The position numbers and the translations under genes are program-made. Positions 12,782 to 22,647 of a stretch of 64,000 nucleotides of DNA are shown in pieces (positions within the stretch are counted from its first letter, which is position 1; each line of letters starts with the position of its first letter). Source of the DNA: Alectoria sarmentosa (Eukaryota > Ascomycota > Lecanoromycetes > Lecanorales > Parmeliaceae); assembly GCA_009733775.1 (NCBI GenBank), contig WOGZ01000047.1, positions 97,985 to 161,984 on the forward strand, in the 5' to 3' direction. The notes below the pieces were generated by a model that ran no database searches, was not told the DNA's origin, and saw nothing but the letters and a program-made list of their open reading frames with translations.

Positions 12782-13595
12782 ACTGGCAAGTCTTTGAGAA
12801 AAGTTTGTTGTGATTCCAGAGTGATGCGTGTATTCGCTAAAGGACTAAATTTCGTGCATTCACTCGAGGGTTTGTGTGGCACTCGAAATCAACCAAGCTT
12901 GACCGAAAGAGAAAGCGTCGTTTTTGTACAGCCAAAATCCTCTGGGAACAAAATTGCTGACATGACATTATCTCGTGCTACCGGCTTTTTGATTCTCGTT
13001 CTCTTCTACTCTCTTCGTCCCCATTATCGTCTATTGTTCAAACCTACCTCCAGAGCCAAAGTCTGTTCACTTCGCTGCTCCGGGAAAGTCGCAGCGCCGC
13101 TTCTGCCAGCAAATCGAGTGTCGGTACACTTCTTCCATTCCCATTCGCTTTTGCATCTGAATTGAATTTCAAGTGCTAACTGCAGTTCCGCATACTACGT
13201 GGACTTCGTTGTAGATCTACCGTGATCGCCGCTCTCTGCACTCCTGCTTGCAATTGACAGCCGGACAGCTTTGGTGTGTTGAGAATCACTGTTCATCCAC
13301 GTTGTCTGTCTGTGTCCGTTGCTAGCTCAACGATGATTCTGTGTCCTTGTAAGCTCGGCTGCAAACGTCCCTGAGCTAGCTACACTGCTTCCCCTTCCTG
13401 GGACATCTGTGATCCCTTGAAAAATGATCTTGTGCTTAGTGTTTAGAGAATTTGTCGCGTGCATACTATGCTTGATATATTGCCTTTGCCATACTCACTT
13501 GTGTTGTTGGACTTGCACTGGCAAATATCCACACTTCTTTTGCTCCATGACCTGTTCCAACTACGACCTGCGTGGGGCATCGTCATTCCGTTTCA
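12782..13595. other. Intergenic stretch, nothing recognised
   Basis: About 0.8 kb between family copies A and B. A plus-strand ORF that starts at 12407 opposite copy A and runs into this region (to 13165) is mostly antisense shadow. No RNA gene, repeat or conserved domain was seen. It should contain the promoter of copy A. Confidence 0.6.
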
Positions 13596-14753
13596 CTACC
13601 CACATTTCTTTTCAAAGCGCGGCAGTCCACCCCGCTGGGGGATCCAACCCCCTGACCCCTTGGACTCACTTTGCGGCTGCAAGGTCTCCTCGGACGAATT
13701 CTTCACAGCCTCTTTTCCCTTGGATTCACTCTGCGGCTTCAAAGTCTCCTCGGACGAATTTCTCGTTGCTTGTTTTCCCTTGGAGACACTCTGCGGCCTC
13801 GAAGCCTCTTCAAACAAATGTTTCGTGACCGCTCGGGCTCTCTTCAGCGTAGTCGATGCTTGGCCCTGCGGTTCCTCCCGCTCTTCATCTTCTTCTTTCT
13901 CCTCCTCTTTCCCATCGTTCTCGAAGGCCTCCTCGTCTTCTGCTTTTATCCGAAATCTCTCAATCCAACCCGGAGGCGGCCTCAACACAATCCCACCACG
14001 TCGTTTATCCTGCACACCCCTCCCTTGCCCTTCTCTCCCCATTGCGGCTCTTCTCCTCTCAGGGGCCAACAGACGCATCTCCTGCGCAGCGCGGCTCAAA
14101 GTCCCCGTCGCCATCTGAAAGAACTTGGCCACTTTGCCTTGACCGCCAAATCCCTCACTAACCCTGATATCAAGCTCATATTCGTCGCCCGCTGGCTTGA
14201 TCCATATGAACATGTTGACCGTATAGACCTCCAAGCCCTTCGGCCTAACAGCATCGCCCCGTCGCTTCCACAGATCCCTCGCAGCAAACCTCCCAACCTC
14301 CCCGACCCTTTCCCACCCCTCCTCGGACCAACATCCCAAACAGTCCGGCTTCTCGCTCACCTCCTTCAGCTTCTGCTTCACCCACCGATAGCTCGTCGAG
14401 CTCGGCGTCGTCTGGGACAAGGCGAAATTGTCCCGCAGGACCCGCAGCAGCGCGTCCAGGTTCACGACCTCGGCCAGCATGAGCCGCACGAGCAGGTCCT
14501 CCTCGCCGCGCAGCGGCACGATGTCCTGCCGGTACTTCCAGCGCAGGCCGTCGACGGGGCTCGCGGCCGCCGTCATGGCGTCCACGCTGCAGCGGATCCC
14601 TTCGGACTCGTAGTCGGCGGCCGGGGCGTGCCGTTCGTGCGCTTGGCCTATCAGGATGCTCCAGCGGTAGTCGGGTTCCTGGCTCTCGGGGTCCGGGGGC
14701 TTGTAGAGAGCGACGTATAGGACGGGGTGTTTGAGTTGGATCTGGGTCTGCAT
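13596..14753 (-). CDS. Uncharacterised tandem-family protein, copy B, with repeat tail (385 aa)
   Basis: Function unknown. The N-terminal part carries the family core: PVLYVALYK near residue 10, DYRWSILIG (YHW replaced by YRW), the segment VPLRGEEDLLVRLMLAEVVNLDALL, and the WVKQKLKEV helix. A second conserved part follows, with VYTVNMFIWIKP and a TGTLSRAAQEMR helix that copy C shares. The last 150 residues are charged and low-complexity. They include a Glu/Lys-rich tract and three tandem copies of about 20 residues built on SSEETLKPQSESKGK, visible as a 60-bp DNA period at about 13,657-13,822. It is single-exon with no membrane segment. The tail looks disordered and may be nuclear or scaffold-like, but that is inference. 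Confidence 0.8.
   Translation of the reverse strand: MQTQIQLKHPVLYVALYKPPDPESQEPDYRWSILIGQAHERHAPAADYESEGIRCSVDAMTAAASPVDGLRWKYRQDIVPLRGEEDLLVRLMLAEVVNLDALLRVLRDNFALSQTTPSSTSYRWVKQKLKEVSEKPDCLGCWSEEGWERVGEVGRFAARDLWKRRGDAVRPKGLEVYTVNMFIWIKPAGDEYELDIRVSEGFGGQGKVAKFFQMATGTLSRAAQEMRLLAPERRRAAMGREGQGRGVQDKRRGGIVLRPPPGWIERFRIKAEDEEAFENDGKEEEKEEDEEREEPQGQASTTLKRARAVTKHLFEEASRPQSVSKGKQATRNSSEETLKPQSESKGKEAVKNSSEETLQPQSESKGSGGWIPQRGGLPRFEKKCG
13657..13822. repeat. 60-bp tandem repeat inside copy B (about 2.8 units)
   Basis: Three successive units at 13657, 13717 and 13777 share CCCTTGGA.TCACTYTGCGGC and CCTCGGACGAATT. They encode the 20-residue C-terminal repeat of copy B on the minus strand. Because the period is a multiple of three, unit gain or loss keeps the frame open. 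Confidence 0.85.
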
Positions 14754-15482
14754 GGTGGAATGATGGTTGTCGATGAGATAGAGAGGGTGTGTATTTTGAT
14801 TCCTGTAAGATCGAAGTGTGTGGGAGAATGTGCAAGAGGAGAATGTGCGATGCCGTGGTCATTGGGGTTCTCTTATAGGCGAACTCGATGACGAACTTGT
14901 ACGACCCGGACTTCTTCGGGGTAAGAAAAGTCATGCGCAGATCGATTCGCTAGGAGGGGGAAGACCATGTTCCTGGATTGGAAAGTGGAAGGCCGTGTTC
15001 CTTGATTGGAAGGACGTTCCGGATCCCAGGGGCTGCCTGCGAGAAATCAGCGATATCGATATACGAATGAAGGATCAGGCTTTCAACTTCGAAGACGAAT
15101 CAAAGCAGCAGTCAGTCAATCGAGCGGAATCGCAAGGGTATTGGGTATTCGGGTTGCGAAGATGAAGACGAAGATGCAACTCCAGATCCCTATTTATACT
15201 AGACTGACAATGATTTGTACTTGTGGAGCTTCTTTACCCATGTGTAGGCTCCATTTCCCAAGGCAATTCCTTGTACTGGTAAAGCATCATTACCCATGTA
15301 TATGCTCAAGTCCTCAAACCACTGCAGCACTGACTCCATTACGTGCAGACGCTGCTCTGGCGCCCATCTACTCATGGAGTTTCGATCAGTCGTGGGCGCA
15401 TAGAATCGTACTAATCATTATGATAGCTTTCGCCATCCTTACCAACCTGAGACTCCTTCCTCGTATCGAGCTTGGATTGCTT
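14754..15482. other. Intergenic stretch between copies B and C
   Basis: No convincing gene. Two short imperfect direct duplications are visible: GTTCCTGGATTGGAA / GTTCCTTGATTGGAA at about 14,969 and 14,999, and a roughly 56-bp spaced pair around 15,215 and 15,271 sharing TTGTACT...TTACCCATGT. The plus-strand ORFs near 15,006-15,800 run into the antisense of the acidic tail of copy C and are shadows. Confidence 0.6.
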
Positions 15483-17459
15483 TCATCCAGACAGGGTGAT
15501 TGTCGAGATATTCTCCACGGCGGTCTGGACCCCACGGTTCTTCGCTTGCTGCTTGTCGGATCCCTCGTCTCCCTCGTCTCCCTCATCGTCATCCTCTCCA
15601 TCGTCTTCGGAATCATCGTTATCGTCCTCGTCATTGTCGTTGTCGTTGTCCTCGTCTTCCTCATCCTCATCCTCATCGGCTTGTTCGTCTTTGTCCTTAT
15701 CGGCTTCGCTCTCGGTCTCATCTTCGTCCTCTTCATCCTCCTTCGCGACTTCCTTGCCCTCAGATGTTTTTTCGGGCTTATTCAATGACGCAAAGCTGAT
15801 GGTTGTGACCCGAGCGCCCTCTGGCCTAGCAGCTGCCCCTCTTCCTTCTTCGTCCTGCTTTACAATCTCCTCTCCTTTTTCACTATCCTCTGTCTTTTCC
15901 CGCTCGGCCAAGGTGGTGGTATTTTCACTTCCCTTAAACCTAAATACCGCCTCTTCCTCTTGCTCATCGTTCGTATTTCGGTTCTGTCTTTCAGCGACTC
16001 GTCGACGCAACTCAAACGCAGCCGCGCTTAAGACCCCGGTACCAATCTGAATGGCCCTCGATATCGTGTTTGGTTCTCCACGTGCAAGGACGAGTTTGAT
16101 GGCGACCTCATTCTCATCCTCGTCTGGCTTTTTCCAGCCATACACCAACGACCGCGTTCTAACTTTGACACCAAACGGCCTCGCTCCTTTCTTTCGTTGC
16201 TGGTTCAATCCTCCAGCAAGGCTTCTCCCCTCCCGCTCGAATACGCTGAAATCGTGGCACTTGTAAGCGAAACACTCTGGCTTTCTCTCCAACATTTCCA
16301 GTTTTTCCCGAACCCACGTAAGACTGTTCGATTCCAAACCCTCAGCCATGGAGTCCGTACGTTCTGTCGTCGGGGTTATGTCGTGATCGCGTATAATCTC
16401 CCCCAGTGGCCCCAGATCCACAATATCTGCAATCAGCAGGCGCGCGAGGAGTTCATCTTCGCCGCGAAGCAGAACTATAGTCTGGTTGTAATCCGAAATT
16501 GGACGTCCATCTGGATCTAGGTGCAATTCCACACCACAACAAACGCCCTCGGACTCGGCTGTCTCGTTCGACGGACCGACTAAGAAGGCCCAATGATATT
16601 CGTCGTTTTCGTGGGGTGAGCGATCTTTCTTGTAGACAGCGACATACAAGACAGGATACTTGATGGCGATGTCCACAGTGGCTGTGCTCAACAAGGCAGT
16701 TGCCCTTTCCCTTTCAAAAAAAGTACGTGTGCTAACCCTCGTGTCCAACAAACAATACCCTTTTTGCTTCTCCTCCTCTGTTTCAGCAAGCCGCCTACCC
16801 TGTGGAGATTTCGGAGTCAGCCTTCCCGTGTCCGGGCAAGGGCCCAAACTCGCAAGACATGTTCAGGGGGCACAAGTGAGGCGGCTGGAGAAAGACGTAG
16901 GTCTTACTACTGAAACACGTCTTGCGACCCAGATTGTGCCATTGAAAGGGAAGTTATTACTCCGTAAGGTACATACCTTGGCCTCCACACTCTCGAAGCT
17001 CCTCATCCTCCTTCCCAGACACCCTTCCTCCTCATCTAAGCTCTTCAGTACGTCTTTGACCCACCTGACACTCATCCACTCCACTTGCTCACGCATGGTG
17101 ATCCTTTCACCCCAACGCAACACAACCGCCTGCAACATGTTCATGTCGGCCACTTCGGCAATCATAAGACGTACGAGAAGATCACGTTGACCTCGGAGAG
17201 GCACAGTGGGCTGGTTGTACAACCACCCCCATTCGTCGCCATGTGGACGGTTGTAATCCGGGGTTCGGCGTGGCTCCATATTGTACAGCGTGCCTTTGGA
17301 GTCGGCTTCTTCGTGAGAGGGGCCAACGATGAAGGTCCAGTGGTAGTCGTCGACTTCTGATGGTGCGTCCCCAGTGGAATAGAGAGCGATGTAAAGGACA
17401 GGGTCTGTAATGGCTGTCTGGGTATATTCGGTATTGGTGATACTGAGGTTGAAGGTCAT
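15483..17459 (-). CDS. Double-domain tandem-family protein (copies D and C joined, 599 aa)
   Basis: Proposed model: exon 1 is 17459..16977 and exon 2 is 16799..15483, with intron 16800..16976 (177 bp, donor GTATGT, acceptor CTCCACAG, GGCTGAC upstream). Both borders are phase 0. Exon 1 gives a full family core (DPVLYIALY, DYHWTFIVGP, LLVRLMIAEVADM, RWVKDVL). Across the junction FESVEAK continues into GRRLAETEEE, which aligns with FEREGRSLAG in the second domain. That second core starts near residue 209 with KYPVLYVAVY and DEYHWAFLVGP. The part beyond about residue 505 is an extremely Asp/Glu-rich tail. The second domain has no ATG near its conserved start, which favours a fusion. The alternative is two genes, with the downstream one starting at 16847 inside my intron. 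Function unknown; probably soluble. Confidence 0.65.
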
Positions 17460-18804
17460 TATTCCCTCGCTTTATACTAAGAAGGTGGTTTGAATTGAGA
17501 GGGATGTGCTACTCACCCGAACATGTTGACCCTCGTCCGCTGCTGGGCGGTAGTAAGGAACGTCGGTCCCAACATCATATGTACACTCTCCTCATCTGAG
17601 GAAGAATCTCTGCGTCCCTTATTAGCCTTGACTATGTCCTCTTGCAAGGCGGATCAATTCACTCGTCCGAGCTTGTACTTTCACCATCAAAGAAGAAGAT
17701 AGGGATTAGGAGATTATATGGTATCGACATGGTAGTAGTGTGCACAGTTCACTTTTCAAGACGAACTGTGTTGCACCTTTCCTTGCGAAGGTTGAGATGC
17801 GAGTCTTAGAGAAAATAGAGATGGTTGTACAAAACAACCCCACTTGTTGCTACCGTAAGCAACCCATGAGTACCTTTCATGCAGGGCATGAAAGACCATT
17901 TCCGAGGTAGCAACCCGGATCACGTCGCTCATTAAGGACTAGGTCGGCCTTTGCTTAGGGAGAAGGATTGTTCGGGCCAATACTTGGCAGGTATATCTGT
18001 ATGTACTCTGTATAGAAATCTCTTGGCATTTGTCAAAGCTGGATCATCAAAGCCTCTGCTTTATTTGAGATTGGGCCACGGTGCGCGCTGAATGCATGTC
18101 CCGGTTCAACATTCCACTGACAGATTTGAAGAAGAATGGATTGCTCTTGCGAACAAGGAGACTGATAGGAAATGGCGCTACATGGCATATATGAAGGCCA
18201 GAGAAGCCGAATGAGTAGCCGACGAGGGAAGCTTGGACTATAGGGATGAGGCGCGAGATGTCGTCGGTTGGGGGCACAGAGAGGCTTTCCCACCATGAAG
18301 GGTGATGACGGTTTAGAATCTCTGGAGCATCCCTCATCACTAAGGGAGATCGTTCCATAGCTGTTGAGCCAAGTACGGCAGAATTTTTAGGATAGTAGCA
18401 AAGTTGTCCAAACATGCACCCAGGCTTCAATCCAAGTGGCAAACACTCAGTGTTGAAAAAAATCTGTTCCAAGAGCAAGATTGGGAGCAGAATTGATCCT
18501 TGTTGAGTTGTCTCGATACGCGCTAATCTCGCTTAGCTGCCCGCGTATGCACCAAGCTTTCTCACATCAATTTTCACTTCTGGAGATTTTTCAGCCATTC
18601 AAGAAAAGTGGCACCTGTTGAGGTCGCGTACACCTGAGGCCGTGTCTTGCGAAGCACAAGACCATGACAAGAGCTGGCTGTCAACAGTACAACTCCAATG
18701 GCCGCTCGGCCGAGAGCTCGGCCGTGAATTGACATGTCCGCAGTGCTCTCAAAAGAGTCGCCCTCTTCTCACTGTTCTCAACATAGAATCATTGACTTGC
18801 AGCC
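17460..18804. other. Mostly empty stretch with one unassigned minus-strand ORF
   Basis: The first part should hold the promoter of the D-C gene. A 143-codon minus ORF at 18047-18478 (preceded by nothing recognisable) has no domain I know, and a second minus frame overlaps it. The plus strand of the same stretch contains short segments such as DRFEEEWIALANKETD, which could equally be decayed coding sequence. I could not choose between these, so no gene is called. Confidence 0.5.
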
Positions 18805-19535
18805 ATGTCTAACTTCGCCCTCTCTCCTGCTACCCTCCCTGATCTACCTGGGATCGCCAAGGTCTCTAGAGCCGCCTTCAAGGAAAGCCGGCACTCTGTG
18901 TCCTACTGGATGTTTCCGGAGGACAACGAGAAAGCAATCTACGAATGGCGTCTGAACGGCATAACAAACATATTCAAGAATGTATCGTGCTGTTCATACA
19001 CCAAACTCGTTGATACTACAGCGGACAGGATCGTAGCGTTCGCCTTGTGGGAGGCGCCTCACCGACCGGAGATGGAGGAGGAGAAAGCCAAGAAAGAGCA
19101 AAAGAAGAAAGAGAAGGGAGACAAAGACGCCGAGTTACCGGAAGGTACCAATGTTCGGCTTATGCACAACTACGATGCCGAGGTCGAGAGAATGAGGGCC
19201 AAATATGTTGACAGGGAGAATGACCACAGTGAGTAGCATTTCCCAAGGTTCCGGAATCAGTGAAGATGACCGTATATGCTCAAGTCTTGAGAGCCATCGC
19301 TACTCTCCCAGAATACCATGGCAGAGGCTGCGCATCCATGTTGCTTCAATCCGGGCTAGAGAAGATCGACGCCGAAGGCGCTAAGAGTTGGCTGGAGGCA
19401 ACGCCACAAGGACAACCTCTATACGCCAAATTTGACTGGAAAGTAGTCGACGAGATCATCCTCGATCTCGAGAAGTATGGTTGTGGTGAGTGGGTTCAAA
19501 GAATAACAATCATGGGGAGAGCAGCGCAAACGTAG
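18805..19535 (+). CDS. GNAT-family N-acetyltransferase (224 aa)
   Basis: A likely acetyl-CoA-dependent N-acetyltransferase of unknown substrate. Exon 1 is 18805..19228 and exon 2 is 19285..19535, with intron 19229..19284 (56 bp, GTGAGT..CAAG, phase 1). The alternative acceptor at 19259-19260 is also in frame but leaves an improbable 32-bp intron. The N-terminal part (LPDLPGIAKVSRAAF) matches the first GNAT strand and helix. A Lys/Glu-rich loop lies at about residues 92-112, as in many fungal members. After the junction comes RAIATLPEYHGRGCASMLL, the acetyl-CoA-binding motif A. The usual first residue of Q/RxxGxG/A is His here. PLYAKFDW matches the family C-terminus. No signal peptide is seen. 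The neighbour downstream is unrelated, so context adds nothing. Confidence 0.85.
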
Positions 19536-20700
19536 TGCGGCAAAGCCACGAAGTCCTCCTTCTCACGTTGCTATTTTCGTCCTGATGTACACGAAAAGCT
19601 TGAGAAAAGAATGAAGCCGAATTTTCGAACCTTCGCAATTTAGATGGATCAATGTGAAGCTGCAACCGGTATAAAAGCTAGCAATCCAGCAGCTTCATCG
19701 TTCAATATAGGGGAGCATGGGGACTCGATTGAAGATTGCCAATCAGTCCCCCAGCGAGCGATCACATGATACATGTGACTCTTTTCCACTTCCTACTTCA
19801 TACAAAATTTCTAGGTTACATTGGGATTACGAGTACGGAGGTCTGCACCATGCCACCGAAAGTCCTGGACAGCGCTAGTGTCAGCACCAACACTTACTTC
19901 CCTGGAATCCAAGAGTGCAAAGAATGAAAGATTGACCTCTTTTGGCTGAAAGATTTGGCCCTAAGTTGGGCTCAGGCTAGGTACAATTTCCAAGCAACGC
20001 TAAGCGCATTGTCAAGGCAGCTCTTCAGGCGGTGCGTTCTTCGAGATTTTGGCGTAGGAGTCAGGTCGAAGACTTTTGGTGCACACCTCCATAGACAAGA
20101 GCTCCGCATAACGCTACGAAGAAAAATGAGATCATCCCACAGGTAGAGTTAGCGGGCCCGGAAAATTATCCACCGTTCAAGGCCCACACTTAGCATTGCC
20201 TGGTATCATTCGAGGTGTTCCTAAACCCTAGCCATCTCAGAGTAGTTTTTCGTGGCAGGGTTCACTTTCAGCCCCACTACGACATGCAGAAAGTCGAGAT
20301 CCTGCATGAAAACTGGGCGTTTTGGCCTGGACGTGGTCCTCCGCGTGAGTGCATACAACGATGAGGTGGGGAAATGAGTCATTTCAGCACAAGACTGTAA
20401 CGTCGGCTGCTCCACTGAAGACCCCGATCCGGTTTCATTAGGGAGGTGTACATTTTTGAAGCGGCACTACTGAGTTGAACTGTTATTGTATCTGTAATAT
20501 TCAATTTACAAGCTTCGTTTCGTATGTTTCAAACAACGCCCTATATATCATGGCATGTCGCCCACTGGTTTCCGGGTCATCCAAACTCTTCAGATCAAAA
20601 TAAATCCACAGCTGCTGTATTTCTATCATGGTAGACAAATGTTTCTTTGTGCTTCAATTATGTTCACTGCATGAAATACTCAAGCTCTGACCATGCATAG
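19536..20700. other. Intergenic stretch with a transposon-end relic
   Basis: No gene recognised. The one notable item is a terminal-repeat-like sequence at about 19,836-19,880 (listed separately). Small ORFs on both strands show no domain. Confidence 0.6.
19836..19880 (+). repeat. Solo end of a TA-flanked MITE family
   Basis: Preceded by TA, this reads CGGAGGTCTGCAC, then an 8-9 base insertion, then GAAAGTCCTGGACAGCGCTAGTG. It matches the terminal inverted repeat of the intact MITE at 45445-45683. No opposite end was found nearby, so it is a fragment. Confidence 0.65.
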
Positions 20701-20739
20701 GCTACCTATAGTGATTCAACTTCTTGTTCTGCTTTAATC

Positions 20740-22200
20740 GCCGACATCAGAAGCGCAAGAGCGTCAATCGATCTGAAATATGAGGAAGGCAGCTACTTAA
20801 CACACGGGCACGCAGAGCTTCTTGCAGCAGCCAGAGATTTGGTTGCAGCTCTTGAGTCGCCAGATACATTGCTCTGGCGGGTCATTTTTGCGGCAAGAAC
20901 GCCCTGCAGCTCCATATTCTCATACATCTACCACAATGTTGATTTATAGAATTGCAAAGAAAGAGGCTTACATATTTTGGGTGATAGCCACAAGCTCATG
21001 CGGCCCTTCGAGCAGCATTTGATCTGAAAATCTTTGAGATTTATGGAACCAGAGACAATGAATTCAGCGCACTTGAGTTAGGAGCCCGCACAGGTGCGCA
21101 GGAGCTTTTGATAGGTATTGGTGCACTCCTATCTCTCGGAGATCAGACGCTCAGCTTTTGATTGCAGCTCGGATAATGAGAGCCGTCGCCTGCATGGGGA
21201 TCTTTGACGAAGTGGGCGAGTCTCGGTGGGCGTCCAACGAGACCACGAAAAAGCTGGCCGATCCAACTTTCGGAATCTTCGCAATGGGCTTGTGAGTCTT
21301 AATCTTTTTGAGGTGCATGGCGACCGAGATCTAATGTTGACTTACATCACATCAGAGGTGGCGCTTTCTCTCCTCATATGCCCTCATTACCAGCCTATCT
21401 CTCGACCATCTCCTGGTCCAATCCAAGCGACCCATCTCATACCCTGTTCAACTATGCGCAGGATACCCATATGAGTATGTTTGCATGGATGCAGACCCAA
21501 CCTGAAAAACTCGCTACATTTGGCGCGACAATGGCGGCTGCAAACGCACTGAAAACAAGAGGTGTCTTGGCAACTTTGTCGAGACTGTTTTCTTCTGATG
21601 GTGATCACTACGTTAAGAGCATCGAGAGCGACGTTCTTTTAGTAGACGTCGGTGGTGGCAGAGGGAAACTCATCGAGCGCTTTAGAAAGCAGAGACCAGA
21701 GCTAGAGGGTCGAATGATCTTACAAGATCTACCTGAAGTTATTGAAGGGAGAGAAGCGGCGGAAGGCGTAGAGTATATGGTGCACGATTTTTTCAAACCC
21801 CAACCAATCCAGGGTTTGTCATTCCATCCGTATCGCTGCGTTCGGACACTGACCACACATGAACAAAGGAGCCCATACCTACTTCTTCCGTCATATTTTC
21901 CATGACTGGCCCGATAGCTCCTGTCTCAGTATTCTGAAAAATACTGTCTCTGCCATGTCGCCTACATCGCGGATTGTGATTGCTGATATGGCATTACCCA
22001 ACGCCGGAGCCTCACTTTTCGGGGCATTGCTCGACGTGGGTATGATGACACTAGCAGGCATGGAGCGGACAGAGAGGAATTGGAGGGAGCTGCTGGAGTC
22101 TGTTGGGCTTCGGATTATGAATATAAGGAATCCTACAAGGGAGGAAAACGAGAGTGCGAGTGTTATTGAGGCGATCCTCGTAGAATCAGCGAACGCATAG
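20740..22200 (+). CDS. SAM-dependent O-methyltransferase, 5' end unresolved
   Basis: Fungal COMT-like O-methyltransferase, a class that methylates hydroxyl groups of secondary metabolites. Exons: up to 20892, 20988..21114, 21168..21291, 21356..21813 and 21869..22200. Junctions restore a continuous protein: LLWRVIFA + PQAHAALRAAFDLKIFE, ELLI + ARIMRAVACMGIF, AMG + LGGAFSPHMP, and PQPIQ + GAHTYFFRHIFHDWPD. SAM motif I is LLVDVGGGRGK, and the catalytic His is in HDWPD. The first intron uses a GC donor (GCAAGA at 20893). The frame is open from 20701 but has no ATG before the conserved AAARDLVAALE segment. The start therefore lies in an unidentified upstream exon (an ATG at 20629 is one candidate), or the 5' end is lost. 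Confidence 0.8.
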
Positions 22201-22647
22201 AGCCTTTCCTGGTAGTTTCTTTAAGCTTGATTCTCTCTAGAAGGGATCAGCACCATAGGTCAGATCGTTGTTCGAGACACAAAGAATAGACACAAACGAG
22301 GGCATACATGAAAATAACTGACCTGAGCTTCCTCTAGGATTTCCAAAACGCCCCAAAAATATTTCAAAGAATGTATGGTAAATCCAAATAGACTTCGCCA
22401 GTTGCAGATTGATACGTAGGTAATTCCAAAACGCCCTAAAAATATTTCAAAGAACGTATGGTAAATCCAAATAAGATTTAGCCAGTTGCAGATTGATACG
22501 TACCTAGGTAACGTAGGATCTTACTAGCCTACTTTACGATATCTGCCTTAAAAGTCCCTCTGCTTCTTGCCTTTGACAACATAGATCCGTAACAGAATTC
22601 AGTTCCTACAATTGACACCACCCCATCAACACCAACTCGTTGCAGTC
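22201..22647. other. Promoter region of the MetE-like gene, with a duplicated block
   Basis: Contains the 83-bp tandem duplication described separately and otherwise no gene. The stretch runs from the O-methyltransferase stop to the MetE-like start. Confidence 0.6.
22341..22507. repeat. 83-bp tandem duplication upstream of the MetE-like gene
   Basis: Units begin at 22341 and 22424, each opening TTCCAAAACGCCC and including AAATATTTCAAAGAA, GTATGGTAAATCCAAATA and GCCAGTTGCAGATTGATACGTA. The copies differ at a handful of positions plus a small indel. The second copy ends about 140 bp before the ATG at 22648. Confidence 0.9.

Noticed and set aside
15472..16050. Plus-strand ORF rich in serine opposite the acidic tail
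   Set aside because: It is the antisense reading of GAN codons; the minus strand carries the family domain and better splice logic.
16800..16847. Met at 16847 as the start of the second family domain
   Set aside because: The sequence after it (MGPCPDTGRL) has no similarity to other family starts and lies in what behaves as an intron. Kept only as an alternative.
18047..18478. 143-codon minus-strand ORF
   Set aside because: No recognisable domain, overlapped by other frames, no splice partners. Described only as part of the intergenic entry.
19229..19260. 32-bp intron in the acetyltransferase
   Set aside because: In frame but too short for normal splicing; the acceptor at 19283-19284 gives a 56-bp intron and keeps the motif.
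22612..22647. Upstream extension of the MetE-like protein
   Set aside because: The open frame there begins with TTG, not ATG. The ATG at 22648 starts directly before the conserved region.
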